64,000 nt of DNA from Oscillospiraceae bacterium (GTDB lineage Bacteria; Bacillota; Clostridia; Oscillospirales; Acutalibacteraceae), in contig SVOB01000001.1 in assembly GCA_015066565.1 (NCBI GenBank), positions 1,240,001-1,304,000 of the forward strand, given 5' to 3'. The first letter of the stretch is position 1. Each line of letters opens with the position of its first letter. Both the position numbers and the translations under genes were made by a program. Positions 7,632 to 16,198 of this stretch are shown piece after piece. The notes below the pieces were generated by a model. It was not told where the DNA came from and searched no databases. It saw only the letters and a program-made list of their open reading frames with translations.

Positions 7632-8859
7632 AATCGACCTCCGAGATTTTATTATTAGGAAAATATTTTCTAATATTATTAATACTACTTTTTCTAAACA
7701 TTTCTTTGTTGATTTCGGTTGAGAGCCCAATTCTACCAAGTTTTTTTGCGGCAATAACTGATGTGAAACTGCCACCAAAGGGATCAAATACAATATCTCC
7801 AGGATAGGAAAACATTTGTATGGCAAATTCTGGAATTTCATATGGAAATGGAGCGGTGTGACCTAATTTGTTTTCGCCTTTTGAATTTATTTTAAATACA
7901 GGTTTGATTTTCACTATATCTCGACGCCATTTTGCTATATAATCCTCAGAAATTTGTGTTGATTGATTTTGCATGCCTTGCGTAATTATTGATTTAAGCG
8001 AAAAACGTTTGCCGCGATTTGATTTGCTTCTTTTGAAACAATTAGGATTTTTGCATTCCCAGCTTTTTAATCCAATTTCTGAATATGCATTTCCATTTAC
8101 TTGAAGCGAACCGCAAATAGGACAAGGATATCTTAACTTATCGTCTCTGTGTTTATGAAAAATTAATATATGTTCATAACAATTTAAAGGATATTGGTAA
8201 AATGGGTATGGTTTGTTTCCGTTTTTTTGTCTTTGACTTTGAACTTCACCTTTGTCCCAAATAAAATCGTCAACAAAGGTGAAGCCTTCCTCTTCAAAAA
8301 TTTTAGTAAAATATGAACCTAATGGAATTCTTCTTTTTCCCCAAACGGATGTTGTAAACAGATTATCATTGTCAAATATATCGCCGACATTGAAAACAAA
8401 TACCCTATGATTGTCTAATACTCGATATGCTTCTCTAATAATGTTACGCATATCATTTAAATATAAATCTAGGTTATCCCAATGAGAGTATTCACGGGCG
8501 TTATAATAGGGGGGAGAAGTTACCATTAAACCAAGTGATTCAGATGGGAGATTTTTTAAAACGTTTAAACAGTTGCCCCATATTATTTTAATTCCATCGT
8601 CTTTTTGGTTTATAAAATCAACAAGCACCTCATCAGAAACAGAGGTGTTTTTTTGATATACTTCCTTTACAAATTTTATATATAGATTTAACCATTCTTT
8701 GATAGCATAATCTATAGAATTGTTTTTTGAAGGAGTATTCTTAAGATTATTTACGCGTAAGTTTAATTCTTCTATTTGTTCACAACTAAAGACAGAACGC
8801 AGATAGTCATCTGCGCTTGCTAATATTTCATCAAGATAATTTTTTTGTTTTGTGTTCAT
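7615..8859 (-). CDS. DNA methyltransferase (N4-cytosine/N6-adenine type)
   Basis: The 414-residue protein has the beta-class arrangement of amino-methyltransferases. The catalytic TSPPYYNAREY (TSPPY) is near residue 115, the SAM-binding FDPFGGSFTS near residue 365, and the target-recognition region lies between them. A CPICG ... CKNPNC zinc ribbon around 250-275 sits in that central region and may read DNA. GTG at 8865 would overlap the GGAG ribosome site, so the ATG at 8859 is chosen. The methyltransferase is first in the operon and probably protects the host from the downstream nuclease. Base composition is strongly AT-rich compared with the flanks. Confidence 0.88.
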   Translation of the reverse strand: MNTKQKNYLDEILASADDYLRSVFSCEQIEELNLRVNNLKNTPSKNNSIDYAIKEWLNLYIKFVKEVYQKNTSVSDEVLVDFINQKDDGIKIIWGNCLNVLKNLPSESLGLMVTSPPYYNAREYSHWDNLDLYLNDMRNIIREAYRVLDNHRVFVFNVGDIFDNDNLFTTSVWGKRRIPLGSYFTKIFEEEGFTFVDDFIWDKGEVQSQRQKNGNKPYPFYQYPLNCYEHILIFHKHRDDKLRYPCPICGSLQVNGNAYSEIGLKSWECKNPNCFKRSKSNRGKRFSLKSIITQGMQNQSTQISEDYIAKWRRDIVKIKPVFKINSKGENKLGHTAPFPYEIPEFAIQMFSYPGDIVFDPFGGSFTSVIAAKKLGRIGLSTEINKEMFRKSSINNIRKYFPNNKISEVDYERKQ

Positions 8860-8904
8860 AAACACTCCAGAAAAAATAATATTTTTTTATTCTATGATAA
8901 ATTA

Positions 8905-8933
8905 ATTATATCAATTTATTACTTTTTAGTCAA
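8905..8933 (-). promoter_or_regulatory. Promoter of the restriction-modification operon
   Basis: On the minus strand TTGACT, 17 bases, then TATAAT lies about 45 bases upstream of the methyltransferase start. The whole 180-base gap to the next gene is AT-rich. Confidence 0.75.
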
Positions 8934-9039
8934 CATTTGAAAGATAATAAGTAAGCCAAAAACGTTTATCTTCTAACATTAAATGCACACGGTTCTTTAT
9001 ATCCTCACATATAATGTATATGTGAAGGGAGGTGAGGGA

Positions 9040-9390
9040 GTGGGCTGCAGAAATTTAAGTTCCTGTGAAATCAACAGCGTTATCGCAAACGACAGTCAGG
9101 CGACAGTTTTCGCCGATTCCTGCTGTAACAGGGTCAGCCGTGAAATGTGCGCTTCAGCCGTTAAAATCAACGGCGATTACAGAATTACCTGTGAGGGAAG
9201 AGTCTGCAATATGATGCTTAACGCTCTTGCTTCGGGCGACAGCGTGACCGTTAAATACAGCGGAAAGAATTGTTGCGGAAAATATTGCGTTACTGCTTCC
9301 GGTGTTCCCGACAGCGTTACGCTTTTAACTGATAACAGAGTCAGATTTACCTTGTCGGATTTTATTACCGACGGAATTCTGAGATATTAA
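9040..9390 (+). CDS. Cysteine-rich small protein, unknown
   Basis: I do not recognise this 116-residue protein. It contains ten Cys residues (3, 9, 28, 29, 37, 51, 56, 78, 79, 83), including CC pairs at 28-29 and 78-79, then a Cys-free C-terminal third with beta-strand character (VTLLTDNRVRFTL). There is no signal peptide or membrane helix. The GTG at 9040 is chosen because GGGAGGTGAG lies five bases upstream; a longer reading from 8983 has no ribosome site. It is followed by a strong terminator. Metal binding or disulfide stabilisation is possible but not shown. Confidence 0.6.
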   Translation: MGCRNLSSCEINSVIANDSQATVFADSCCNRVSREMCASAVKINGDYRITCEGRVCNMMLNALASGDSVTVKYSGKNCCGKYCVTASGVPDSVTLLTDNRVRFTLSDFITDGILRY

Positions 9391-9397
9391 TATAAAA

Positions 9398-9426
9398 AGA
9401 GCCTATCCGTTTCGGATAGGCTCTCG
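9398..9426. terminator. Bidirectional terminator
   Basis: A 12-bp perfect stem, AGAGCCTATCCG with CGGATAGGCTCT around TTT, lies between two convergent genes. A-rich and T-rich flanks allow it to work in both directions. Confidence 0.9.
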
Positions 9427-9445
9427 TTTTCCTTTTGAAAGAGAA

Positions 9446-11527
9446 TCAGTCTTCAGCTTCCTGACGCGCCTTGTAATCAGCGATTACCTTATCGGCAACG
9501 TTTTTGGGAGCTTCTTCATATCTTGCAAACTCAAAGGTGAAATAACCTCTGCCTGCAGTTACCGAACGAAGAACTGTTGAGAAGTCGCCCATTTCAGCCA
9601 TGGGAACCTCGGCAACGAGCTCCTGCATCTTCGGCTCGTCGGCAGCGCCCATACCGAGAACTCTGCCGCGGCGCTTTGTAACGTCGCCCATGATGTCGCC
9701 GAGATTGTCGTCGGGCATATAAGCCTTAAGTGTTCCGACAGGCTCAAGAATAGCGGGGTCAGCAAGCGGAACAGCGTTTTTGAACGCTATTGAAGCGGCT
9801 GTCTTGAACGCCATTTCCGAAGAGTCAACCGGATGGTAAGAGCCGTCGTAAAGAGTAGCCTTGATGTTAACCATCGGGTAACCTGCGATAGCGCCCTTTG
9901 CAACTGAATCGCGAAGTCCCTTTTCAACAGCGGGGAAGAAGTTCTTCGGAACCGAACCGCCGAATACTTCCTCGGCGAATACAAGCTCTTCGCTGTCGCA
10001 AGGCTCGAAGCGAATCCAAACGTCGCCGAACTGGCCGTGACCGCCTGACTGCTTCTTATGTCTGCCCTGAACCTCAACCTTTTTACGGATTGTTTCTCTG
10101 TAAGCAACCTTCGGCTGCTGGAGGTCAACCTCAACGCCGAACTTTGTCTTGAGCTTTGTAACAACAACGTCAAGATGCTGTTCGCCAAGACCCGAGAGAA
10201 TCTGCTCTCTTGTTTCCTTGTTGATTTCAAAAGAAAGGGTCGGGTCTTCTTCGATAAGTCTGTTAAGACCTGCGGCAACCTTTTCTTCCTCGCCCTTCTT
10301 ACGGACAATAACCGCCATTGAAAGACAGGGGTTCGGGAAGGAAACGCCCTTTAATGTAAGCGGTTCTTTAGCCGAGCAGAGCGTGTCGCCCGTCTTGAAG
10401 CCCGAAAGCTTTGTAACAACGCCGATATCGCCGGCTGTGATTTCTTTTATATCGGTCTGCTTAGCGCCGTTGACGGAGATAAGCTTGCCCATCTTTTCGC
10501 TTTCGCCCGTGCGTGAATTATAAGCGGGTGTTTCAGCCGTAATCTTACCGCTGACAACCTTGAAGAAGGACATCTTGCCTACGAACGGGTCGGCAACAGT
10601 CTTAAAGCAGATAGCGGCGAGAGGACCGTTGGGGTCGCAGGAAAGCTGCTTTTCGTTTCCGTTGGCGTCGGTGGCGATTTCGCCCGCAACCTTAACAGCC
10701 GAGGGAGTAAGCTTAGAAAGAACGTCCATAACCTGCTCAACAGCCTGAAGCTGAAGTCCGCTGCAAGCGAGTACGGGATAAACAGCGCCTGCGGCTATGC
10801 CTGCCTGAAGGCCCTTGACGATTTCGTCGTGAGTGAAGGCTTCTTCGCCCTCGTCAAAGAATTTCATCATAAGGTCTTCATCAGTGCCTGCAACAGCTTC
10901 AATGAAGTCTGAGTGCATCTGCTTGATTGTAGCGTCGTCGGGAATAGCTACCTCGGTAGCCTTGCCGCCGTCATACTTGAACGCCTTGTTCTTGATGAAG
11001 TTAACATAGCAGTCAACCTTGCCGCCGTTCATATAGGGAATAAGTACGGGGCAAACTGCCGAGCCGTATTCAGCCTTGAGAGCGTCAAGAGTTGTATAGA
11101 AGCTCTTGTCCTCGGCGTCAACGCCTGTTACGACAAAGAACTTAGCGATACCGCGCTTTGTAGCGGCTTTGAAAGCCTTTTCGGCGCCTACGTCGAGCGA
11201 GTTGCCCGCCGAAGTAACTATAAGAGCGCTTCCTGCGGCGCGGATTGCTTCTGATACGCCGCCCTCAAAATCGAAAAGACCGGGAGCGTCGATAATATTA
11301 ATTTTCCTGCCGTTCCACTCGAATGATGCCATAGCGGAAGAAACAGATGTCTTGCGGCGTTTTTCCTCGGCGTCAAAGTCGAGAACTGTGTTGCCGTCGG
11401 CAACCTTACCAAGACGGTCTGTTGCGCCTGCGGTAAAAAGCATAGCCTCGCAAAGAGTAGTTTTACCCCTGCCGCCATGGCCGACGACAGCGATGTTACG
11501 AATGTCTTCTGCTGCATAGGGTTTCAT
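9446..11527 (-). CDS. Elongation factor G-like GTPase paralogue
   Basis: The 693-residue protein has the five-domain layout of EF-G: GTPase domain to about 270, domain II to ~390, and EF-G domains III-V with KPKVAYRETI-type and GQFGDVWIRFEP motifs. It belongs to the secondary EF-G-like group rather than FusA itself, which would sit in a str operon. The G1 loop is GHGGRGKT (16-23). G3 reads DAPGL (80-84) instead of DTPGH, losing the catalytic His. G4 reads TGVD (134-137) instead of NKxD, which weakens predicted guanine selection. The ATG at 11527 has AGGAGG nine bases upstream. Role unknown; a stress or ribosome-rescue factor is a guess. Confidence 0.85.
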   Translation of the reverse strand: MKPYAAEDIRNIAVVGHGGRGKTTLCEAMLFTAGATDRLGKVADGNTVLDFDAEEKRRKTSVSSAMASFEWNGRKINIIDAPGLFDFEGGVSEAIRAAGSALIVTSAGNSLDVGAEKAFKAATKRGIAKFFVVTGVDAEDKSFYTTLDALKAEYGSAVCPVLIPYMNGGKVDCYVNFIKNKAFKYDGGKATEVAIPDDATIKQMHSDFIEAVAGTDEDLMMKFFDEGEEAFTHDEIVKGLQAGIAAGAVYPVLACSGLQLQAVEQVMDVLSKLTPSAVKVAGEIATDANGNEKQLSCDPNGPLAAICFKTVADPFVGKMSFFKVVSGKITAETPAYNSRTGESEKMGKLISVNGAKQTDIKEITAGDIGVVTKLSGFKTGDTLCSAKEPLTLKGVSFPNPCLSMAVIVRKKGEEEKVAAGLNRLIEEDPTLSFEINKETREQILSGLGEQHLDVVVTKLKTKFGVEVDLQQPKVAYRETIRKKVEVQGRHKKQSGGHGQFGDVWIRFEPCDSEELVFAEEVFGGSVPKNFFPAVEKGLRDSVAKGAIAGYPMVNIKATLYDGSYHPVDSSEMAFKTAASIAFKNAVPLADPAILEPVGTLKAYMPDDNLGDIMGDVTKRRGRVLGMGAADEPKMQELVAEVPMAEMGDFSTVLRSVTAGRGYFTFEFARYEEAPKNVADKVIADYKARQEAED

Positions 11528-11748
11528 AATATTCCTCCTGTATCTTAAAGATTTAATTACAAAAGAAGTAATCATTCAATAGCAATTAATTATACAATAT
11601 TAAAAGACGTTTTTACAATGTAAAAACCTACGAAATAAATAACAACTTTTTATACATAATTAATATAAGGCGAAAAAATAATGAACAATTTTTCGTCATA
11701 GTTTTGAAAATAAGGGGTCATTTACCTGTTATATCAGACCGATATATC

Positions 11749-11777
11749 TTGATTTTTATACGGGCTGATAGTATAAT
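11749..11777 (+). promoter_or_regulatory. Promoter of the murL-murD2 operon
   Basis: TTGATT, 17 bases, then TATAAT ends 44 bases upstream of the murL ATG. The rest of the 294-base divergent gap (11528-11821) is AT-rich; I see no other feature there apart from the region serving the EF-G-like gene. Confidence 0.78.
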
Positions 11778-11821
11778 ATATTAAATATGATTTTTTATTG
11801 AACCGACTAAAGGAAAAGGCT

Positions 11822-13195
11822 ATGCAGAACGGCAAATTTCATGAATTCAGAGAAAAATATCAGACCTTTGTCTATCACGGCTTTTCGCTTGAAAAGGCGG
11901 AGGGAGAAATCCGCATTTCTTTCGATTTTGAAATCGAAGGGCTTACCTCGTTTCGCCCCGAAACGAGAATTAAGACTGATAACCTGAATATCATTAACAG
12001 CTTCGATTCGCCGACGGCTGAAAGCCTTGTTTTTTCGCTCGGAATGGTTGAGCTGATAAGCTACTGGAAGGCGGCGTGCTGTAAAAACGTAAGGGTTGAA
12101 TGCGGGAGCCTTGACGCCGAACAGGTTATCTGGTGGAAGCGCCTTTATTTCAACGGGCTTTCCGAATTCTTTTACAGAAACGGGATTGAAACCGATATTG
12201 ACTCGTTTATGAATATATCTTCGTCCGAAACCGAAGCTCAGACGGCGGGTGAGATTAATTTCAGCGGAAAGAATATTATTCCTGTCGGCGGCGGAAAGGA
12301 CAGCGCCGTCACGGCTGAGCTTATGAGCGACAGACGGCTTGACAATATGTTCTTTACCGTTAACGACCAGAAGGCGAGAACCGAAACGGTCAGGGCGGCT
12401 GGCTATAACGAAAAAAGCATCATCAGAACCTACCGCACAATTTCGCCCGAGCTTCTTGAGTTAAATAAACTCGGTTTTCTCAACGGACACACTCCGTTTT
12501 CGGCGATAGTCGCTTTCTTAAGCGCCTACTGTTCATATTTAATCGGCGCAAAATACATTGTGCTTTCAAACGAGTCAAGCGCAAACGACACTAATCTTAT
12601 TGACGCCGAGGTAAATCACCAGTATTCAAAATCCTATCGGTTTGAAAAGGATTTCACCGATTATCTCGATAAATATCTCGTAAAGGGAATTAATTATTTC
12701 AGTTTGCTCAGAGCGTTTAACGAGTTACAGATTGCAAAGCAGTTTTCGGCTTTTCCTCAGTATTTTGATGAGTTCAGAAGCTGTAACAGAGGAAGCAAAA
12801 AGAACGTCTGGTGCGGCGAATGCGCAAAATGTCTTTTCGTTTATTCAATTCTTTCGCCGTTTATCGAAAGCGAAAGGCTTGAAAAAATCTTCGGGAAGAA
12901 TATGCTTGACGACCTTTCTCTTAAGGAGGATTTTGACGGATTGACAGGGTTGTCGCCCGTAAAGCCGTTTGAATGTGTCGGTACTGCCGACGAGGTCTGC
13001 TTCGCTCTTTCAAAGACGGTTGAAAATTATAAAAAGGCGGGCAAGCAGTTGCCGAAGCTTCTCGAGTATTTTGACAACTCGGGCAAAAAGGTTCACGCGA
13101 ACTTATTAAAGGAATTTAATACCGAAAACAATATTCCCGCCGAGTTTACAGAAAACGTTACGGAGATGTATAAATATGTTTCCAGAGATAATTGA
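11822..13195 (+). CDS. murL: UDP-MurNAc-L-Ala-L-Glu epimerase (MurL family)
   Basis: The 457-residue protein matches the MurL family, which epimerises the terminal L-Glu of UDP-MurNAc-L-Ala-L-Glu to D-Glu using ATP. An ATP-pyrophosphatase-like loop, PVGGGKDSAVT, lies at 155-164. NGHTPFSA (221-228) and LSNESSANDTN (248-258) follow, then WCGECAKC at 330-337 with C331, C334 and C337. The ATG at 11822 is chosen over TTG at 11798 because AAAGGA sits just before it. The last 20 bases overlap the start of a MurD-like ligase, the pairing known for MurL/MurD2. Without that neighbour it could be mistaken for a QueC-like or tRNA-modifying enzyme. Confidence 0.85.
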   Translation: MQNGKFHEFREKYQTFVYHGFSLEKAEGEIRISFDFEIEGLTSFRPETRIKTDNLNIINSFDSPTAESLVFSLGMVELISYWKAACCKNVRVECGSLDAEQVIWWKRLYFNGLSEFFYRNGIETDIDSFMNISSSETEAQTAGEINFSGKNIIPVGGGKDSAVTAELMSDRRLDNMFFTVNDQKARTETVRAAGYNEKSIIRTYRTISPELLELNKLGFLNGHTPFSAIVAFLSAYCSYLIGAKYIVLSNESSANDTNLIDAEVNHQYSKSYRFEKDFTDYLDKYLVKGINYFSLLRAFNELQIAKQFSAFPQYFDEFRSCNRGSKKNVWCGECAKCLFVYSILSPFIESERLEKIFGKNMLDDLSLKEDFDGLTGLSPVKPFECVGTADEVCFALSKTVENYKKAGKQLPKLLEYFDNSGKKVHANLLKEFNTENNIPAEFTENVTEMYKYVSRDN

Positions 13196-14474
13196 GTATT
13201 TAAAGGATAAGGATTTGCTTCTGCTCGGCTTCGGCCGTGAGGGCAGGAGTACGCTTGAATATATAAGAAAATACCTTCCCGACAAAAAGCTGACGTTAGC
13301 GGATAAAAATCCCGTTTCGCTTGACGACAAAAACGTTGAAACGGTTATAGGCGAATGTTATCTTGACAGCATTAACGATTACGATTTGGTTATAAAAAGT
13401 CCGGGCATTTCGCTTCGCGACGTCGAAATTGAGGACAGGTCAAAAATCACCTGTCAGGTGGATCTGTTCCTGAAATTCGCCCCGTGCCGCAAAATCGGAA
13501 TCACCGGCTCAAAGGGCAAGACGACAACCTCGACCTTAACGTATATGATGCTTAAGGAGGCGGGCGTTGACACCGTTCTTATAGGCAATATCGGCATCCC
13601 CGTTTTCGAATGTATTGAAAAGGTGAACGAAAACACGGTTGCGGTTATCGAAATGTCGTCACACCAGCTTGAATTCTGTTCCGCTTCGCCCGAGGTTGCG
13701 GTTTTCACAAATATTTTTGAAGAGCACCTTGACCATTACAAAGGCGGTTTTACAGGTTATGTAAACGCTAAAACGAATATCGCCCGTTTTCAGAGTGAAA
13801 AGGATTTGTTTGTTTACGGCGAAAAGAGCGACATTCCGCTTTTCGTAAAGCTTGACGGGGTTAAAAGCGAAAAAATGCCCGTCAGTGACGAAACGTTTGA
13901 CCTTCCGTTTGAAAACGAGCACCTTTTAGGCTCTCACAACAGGACTGACGTTTGCTACGCGTACGCTGCTGCAAGGCGGTTCGGCGTTACAAGGGAAAAC
14001 GCTGTGGCGGCGGCGAATTCGTTTAAGGGAATTGAACACAGAATGGAAAAGGTCGGCGAGTTCGGCGGTATTATTTTCTATAACGACTGTATTGCGACGA
14101 TTCCCTTTGCGGTTATGAACGCCGTTCACGCTCTTAAAAAGGTCGGTACGCTCATCATCGGCGGCAAGGACAGAGGGCTTGATTATTCGGAGTTTGTTGA
14201 GAGCCTTTATAACGAGGGAATTGACAATATAATCTGTATGCCCGATACGGGTTATTCAATCGGAAAACGCCTTGAGGAACGACAGGCGAAAAGCAACATC
14301 ATCTATGCCGAAAATATGGAAAAGGCGGTTTCGCTCGCATTTGAAAATACAAAAAAGGGCAAAATATGTCTGTTATCTCCCGCAGCTTCAAGCTACAACG
14401 TATATAAGAATTTTGAAGAAAAGGGGAGACATTATAAATCGCTCATTTATGGTTATTCAAAGAAGGAGGGATAG
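13176..14474 (+). CDS. murD2: UDP-MurNAc-L-Ala ligase, MurD2 type (L-Glu adding)
   Basis: The 432-residue Mur ligase has the three expected domains: an N-terminal UDP-binding Rossmann domain starting LLLLGFGREG (14-23), an ATP domain with GITGSKGKTTT (108-118) and EMSSHQLE, and a C-terminal domain with GGKDRGLDY and LLSPAASSYN. MurD normally adds D-Glu to UDP-MurNAc-L-Ala. Here the start lies inside the murL gene, so the MurD2 role (adding L-Glu, then epimerisation by MurL) is inferred from context. Conserved ATP residues are intact. It is cytoplasmic peptidoglycan precursor synthesis. Donor specificity cannot be read from the sequence by eye. Confidence 0.85.
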   Translation: MFPEIIEYLKDKDLLLLGFGREGRSTLEYIRKYLPDKKLTLADKNPVSLDDKNVETVIGECYLDSINDYDLVIKSPGISLRDVEIEDRSKITCQVDLFLKFAPCRKIGITGSKGKTTTSTLTYMMLKEAGVDTVLIGNIGIPVFECIEKVNENTVAVIEMSSHQLEFCSASPEVAVFTNIFEEHLDHYKGGFTGYVNAKTNIARFQSEKDLFVYGEKSDIPLFVKLDGVKSEKMPVSDETFDLPFENEHLLGSHNRTDVCYAYAAARRFGVTRENAVAAANSFKGIEHRMEKVGEFGGIIFYNDCIATIPFAVMNAVHALKKVGTLIIGGKDRGLDYSEFVESLYNEGIDNIICMPDTGYSIGKRLEERQAKSNIIYAENMEKAVSLAFENTKKGKICLLSPAASSYNVYKNFEEKGRHYKSLIYGYSKKEG

Positions 14475-14476
14475 GT

Positions 14477-14905
14477 ATGAATGAGTATATCTTCTGGGCA
14501 GTCGCAATCGTTGTGTTTGCGGTGCTCGAGGCAATAACGACCCAGCTTGTGTCTGTGTGGTTTATTGCGGGTTCAATAGCGGCGCTTTTATCAAAGTGGC
14601 TCGGCGTGCCGTTCTATCTTCAGCTTATCGTTTTCTTGGGGATAAGCGTAATAACGCTTGTTCTGACCCGACCGCTTATCAAAAAGCACCTTAAGCCGAA
14701 AAACGAGCCGACAAACGCCGACAGGGTTATCGGTCAGACGGCGGTTGTCACGGAAAAAATCGATAACCTTTCTGCAACCGGTCAGGTTAAGGTTGACGGG
14801 CAGATATGGTCGGCGCGAAGTTGTGACGACGCGGTTATCGAAGAGGGAAAACAGGTTGAAATCAAGCGAATTGACGGCGTAAAGCTGATAGTCGCTGAAA
14901 AATAA
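14477..14905 (+). CDS. NfeD-like membrane protein
   Basis: The 142-residue protein has two to three N-terminal membrane helices (about 5-22, 27-42, 47-64) and a C-terminal OB-fold-like domain beginning near IGQTAVVTEKI (84-94), with GQVKVDGQIWSA typical of NfeD C-terminal domains. NfeD proteins accompany SPFH/stomatin proteins in membrane microdomains, and the next gene encodes exactly such a partner. It starts two bases after the murD2 stop with GGAGGG upstream, so it may share that transcript. The long-protease form of NfeD (with a ClpP-like domain) is absent. Confidence 0.88.
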   Translation: MNEYIFWAVAIVVFAVLEAITTQLVSVWFIAGSIAALLSKWLGVPFYLQLIVFLGISVITLVLTRPLIKKHLKPKNEPTNADRVIGQTAVVTEKIDNLSATGQVKVDGQIWSARSCDDAVIEEGKQVEIKRIDGVKLIVAEK

Positions 14906-14926
14906 AAAATAAAAAGGAGTATTACT

Positions 14927-15856
14927 ATGGATCCTATCGCTTATATCATTATTGGTTTAATCGCAGCTGCAGTTATTGCGCTGGTATTTACGAACATCAG
15001 AGTTGTTCCGCAGTCAAAGGCTTACGTTATGGAGCGTCTGGGCGCATATTCCGAAACCTGGGACACGGGACTTCATATCAAGGTTCCCTTTATTGACAGG
15101 ATTGCGAAAATCGTTTCACTTAAGGAACAGGTCGTTGACTTCGACCCCCAGCCCGTTATCACAAAGGATAACGTTACAATGCAGATAGACACGGTTGTTT
15201 TCTATCAGATTACCGACCCGAAGCTCTATACCTACGGCGTTGAAAGACCGATTTCCGCTATCGAAAACCTTTCGGCTACAACGCTTCGTAACATCATAGG
15301 CGAGCTTGAGCTTGACTCAACTCTTACCTCAAGAGATACAATCAACGCTAAAATCCGCGTAATCCTTGACGAAGCTACCGACCCGTGGGGCATCAAGGTA
15401 AACCGTGTTGAGCTTAAGAACATTATTCCTCCGCGTGAAATTCAGGACGCGATGGAAAAGCAGATGAAGGCTGAGCGTGAACGCCGTGAGGCTATCCTTC
15501 GCGCAGAGGGTGAAAAGCAGTCGAAGATTCTTGTCGCAGAAGGTCATAAGGAATCAAAGATTCTTGAGGCTCAGGCTGACAAGCAGTCCGCTATTCTTGC
15601 GGCTGAGGCTGTTAAGGAAGCTAAAATCCGTGAGGCAGAGGGTGAAGCTGAGGCTATTGCAAAGGTTCAGCATGCGAATGCCGAGGCTATCAAGATGCTC
15701 AACGAGGCTAATGCAAATGACGCAGTTCTTAAGCTTAAGAGCCTTGAAGCGTTCGCTAAGGCGGCTGACGGTCAGGCGACAAAAATTATTATTCCGTCCG
15801 AGCTGCAGGGACTTGCAGGTCTTGCAGAGGGCGTAATCGAATCAGTTAAGAAATAA
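14927..15856 (+). CDS. SPFH/band-7 protein (paraslipin, QmcA-like)
   Basis: The 309-residue protein has one N-terminal membrane helix (about 5-24), an SPFH domain beginning IRVVPQSKAYVMERLG (25-40), then an Ala/Glu-rich coiled coil from ~165 to ~265 made of repeated AEG/AEA blocks, and a short hydrophobic end. The segment KNIIPPREIQDAMEKQMKAE is the hallmark of the paraslipin/QmcA branch. These proteins oligomerise on the membrane and organise microdomains together with NfeD, the upstream gene. A GGAG ribosome site precedes the ATG. Confidence 0.92.
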   Translation: MDPIAYIIIGLIAAAVIALVFTNIRVVPQSKAYVMERLGAYSETWDTGLHIKVPFIDRIAKIVSLKEQVVDFDPQPVITKDNVTMQIDTVVFYQITDPKLYTYGVERPISAIENLSATTLRNIIGELELDSTLTSRDTINAKIRVILDEATDPWGIKVNRVELKNIIPPREIQDAMEKQMKAERERREAILRAEGEKQSKILVAEGHKESKILEAQADKQSAILAAEAVKEAKIREAEGEAEAIAKVQHANAEAIKMLNEANANDAVLKLKSLEAFAKAADGQATKIIIPSELQGLAGLAEGVIESVKK

Positions 15857-15862
15857 AAAGAG

Positions 15863-16186
15863 TTTGTAGGGCGGGGGCTTGCTCCCGCCTACGTTTTAAT
15901 TGATATATTACCGTAGGGAGCGGCGAGTCGCCGCTCCAAAAAAATATATCTGATTTTACGGGACGGGAGACCCGTCCCCTACGAAAACATTTGAATTGAC
16001 ATTATTCCCGTAGGGGGCGACAACCCTGGCGCCCCGTAATCACATCTGAATTTGCGGGCTGCCGAGGTCGTCAGCCCCTACGATGTGATTTGGATTTGCA
16101 TCATTCCGTAGGGGCGAGCTGTGCTCGCCCGCCGAATGACATCAGACTAAAACGGGCGACCTCAGGAAGCCCCTACGAAAAATAAA
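15863..16186. repeat. Palindrome array 1 (GTAGGGG family)
   Basis: This 342-base gap is filled with about seven palindromic units of ~25-30 bases, separated by AT-rich spacers of ~20-25 bases. Each unit has one end reading CCGTAGGGG or its complement CCCCTACGG and a GC-rich inverted repeat inside, such as GGCGAGC/GCTCGCC or GGAGCGGCG/CGCCGCTCC. The interior changes from unit to unit while the GTAGGG edge is kept. No coding frame is credible. The same family occurs at 36150-36705 and 48580-48806. Confidence 0.82.
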
Positions 16187-16198
16187 AAGGATAACAAA

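Noticed and set aside
9446-11527. The main translation factor FusA
   Set aside because: It stands alone outside a str operon and has changed G3 and G4 motifs.
11822-13195. Reading the murL gene as a QueC-like or tRNA-thiolation enzyme
   Set aside because: The PP-loop-like motif is shared, but the full-length pattern and the overlapping murD-like gene fit MurL better.
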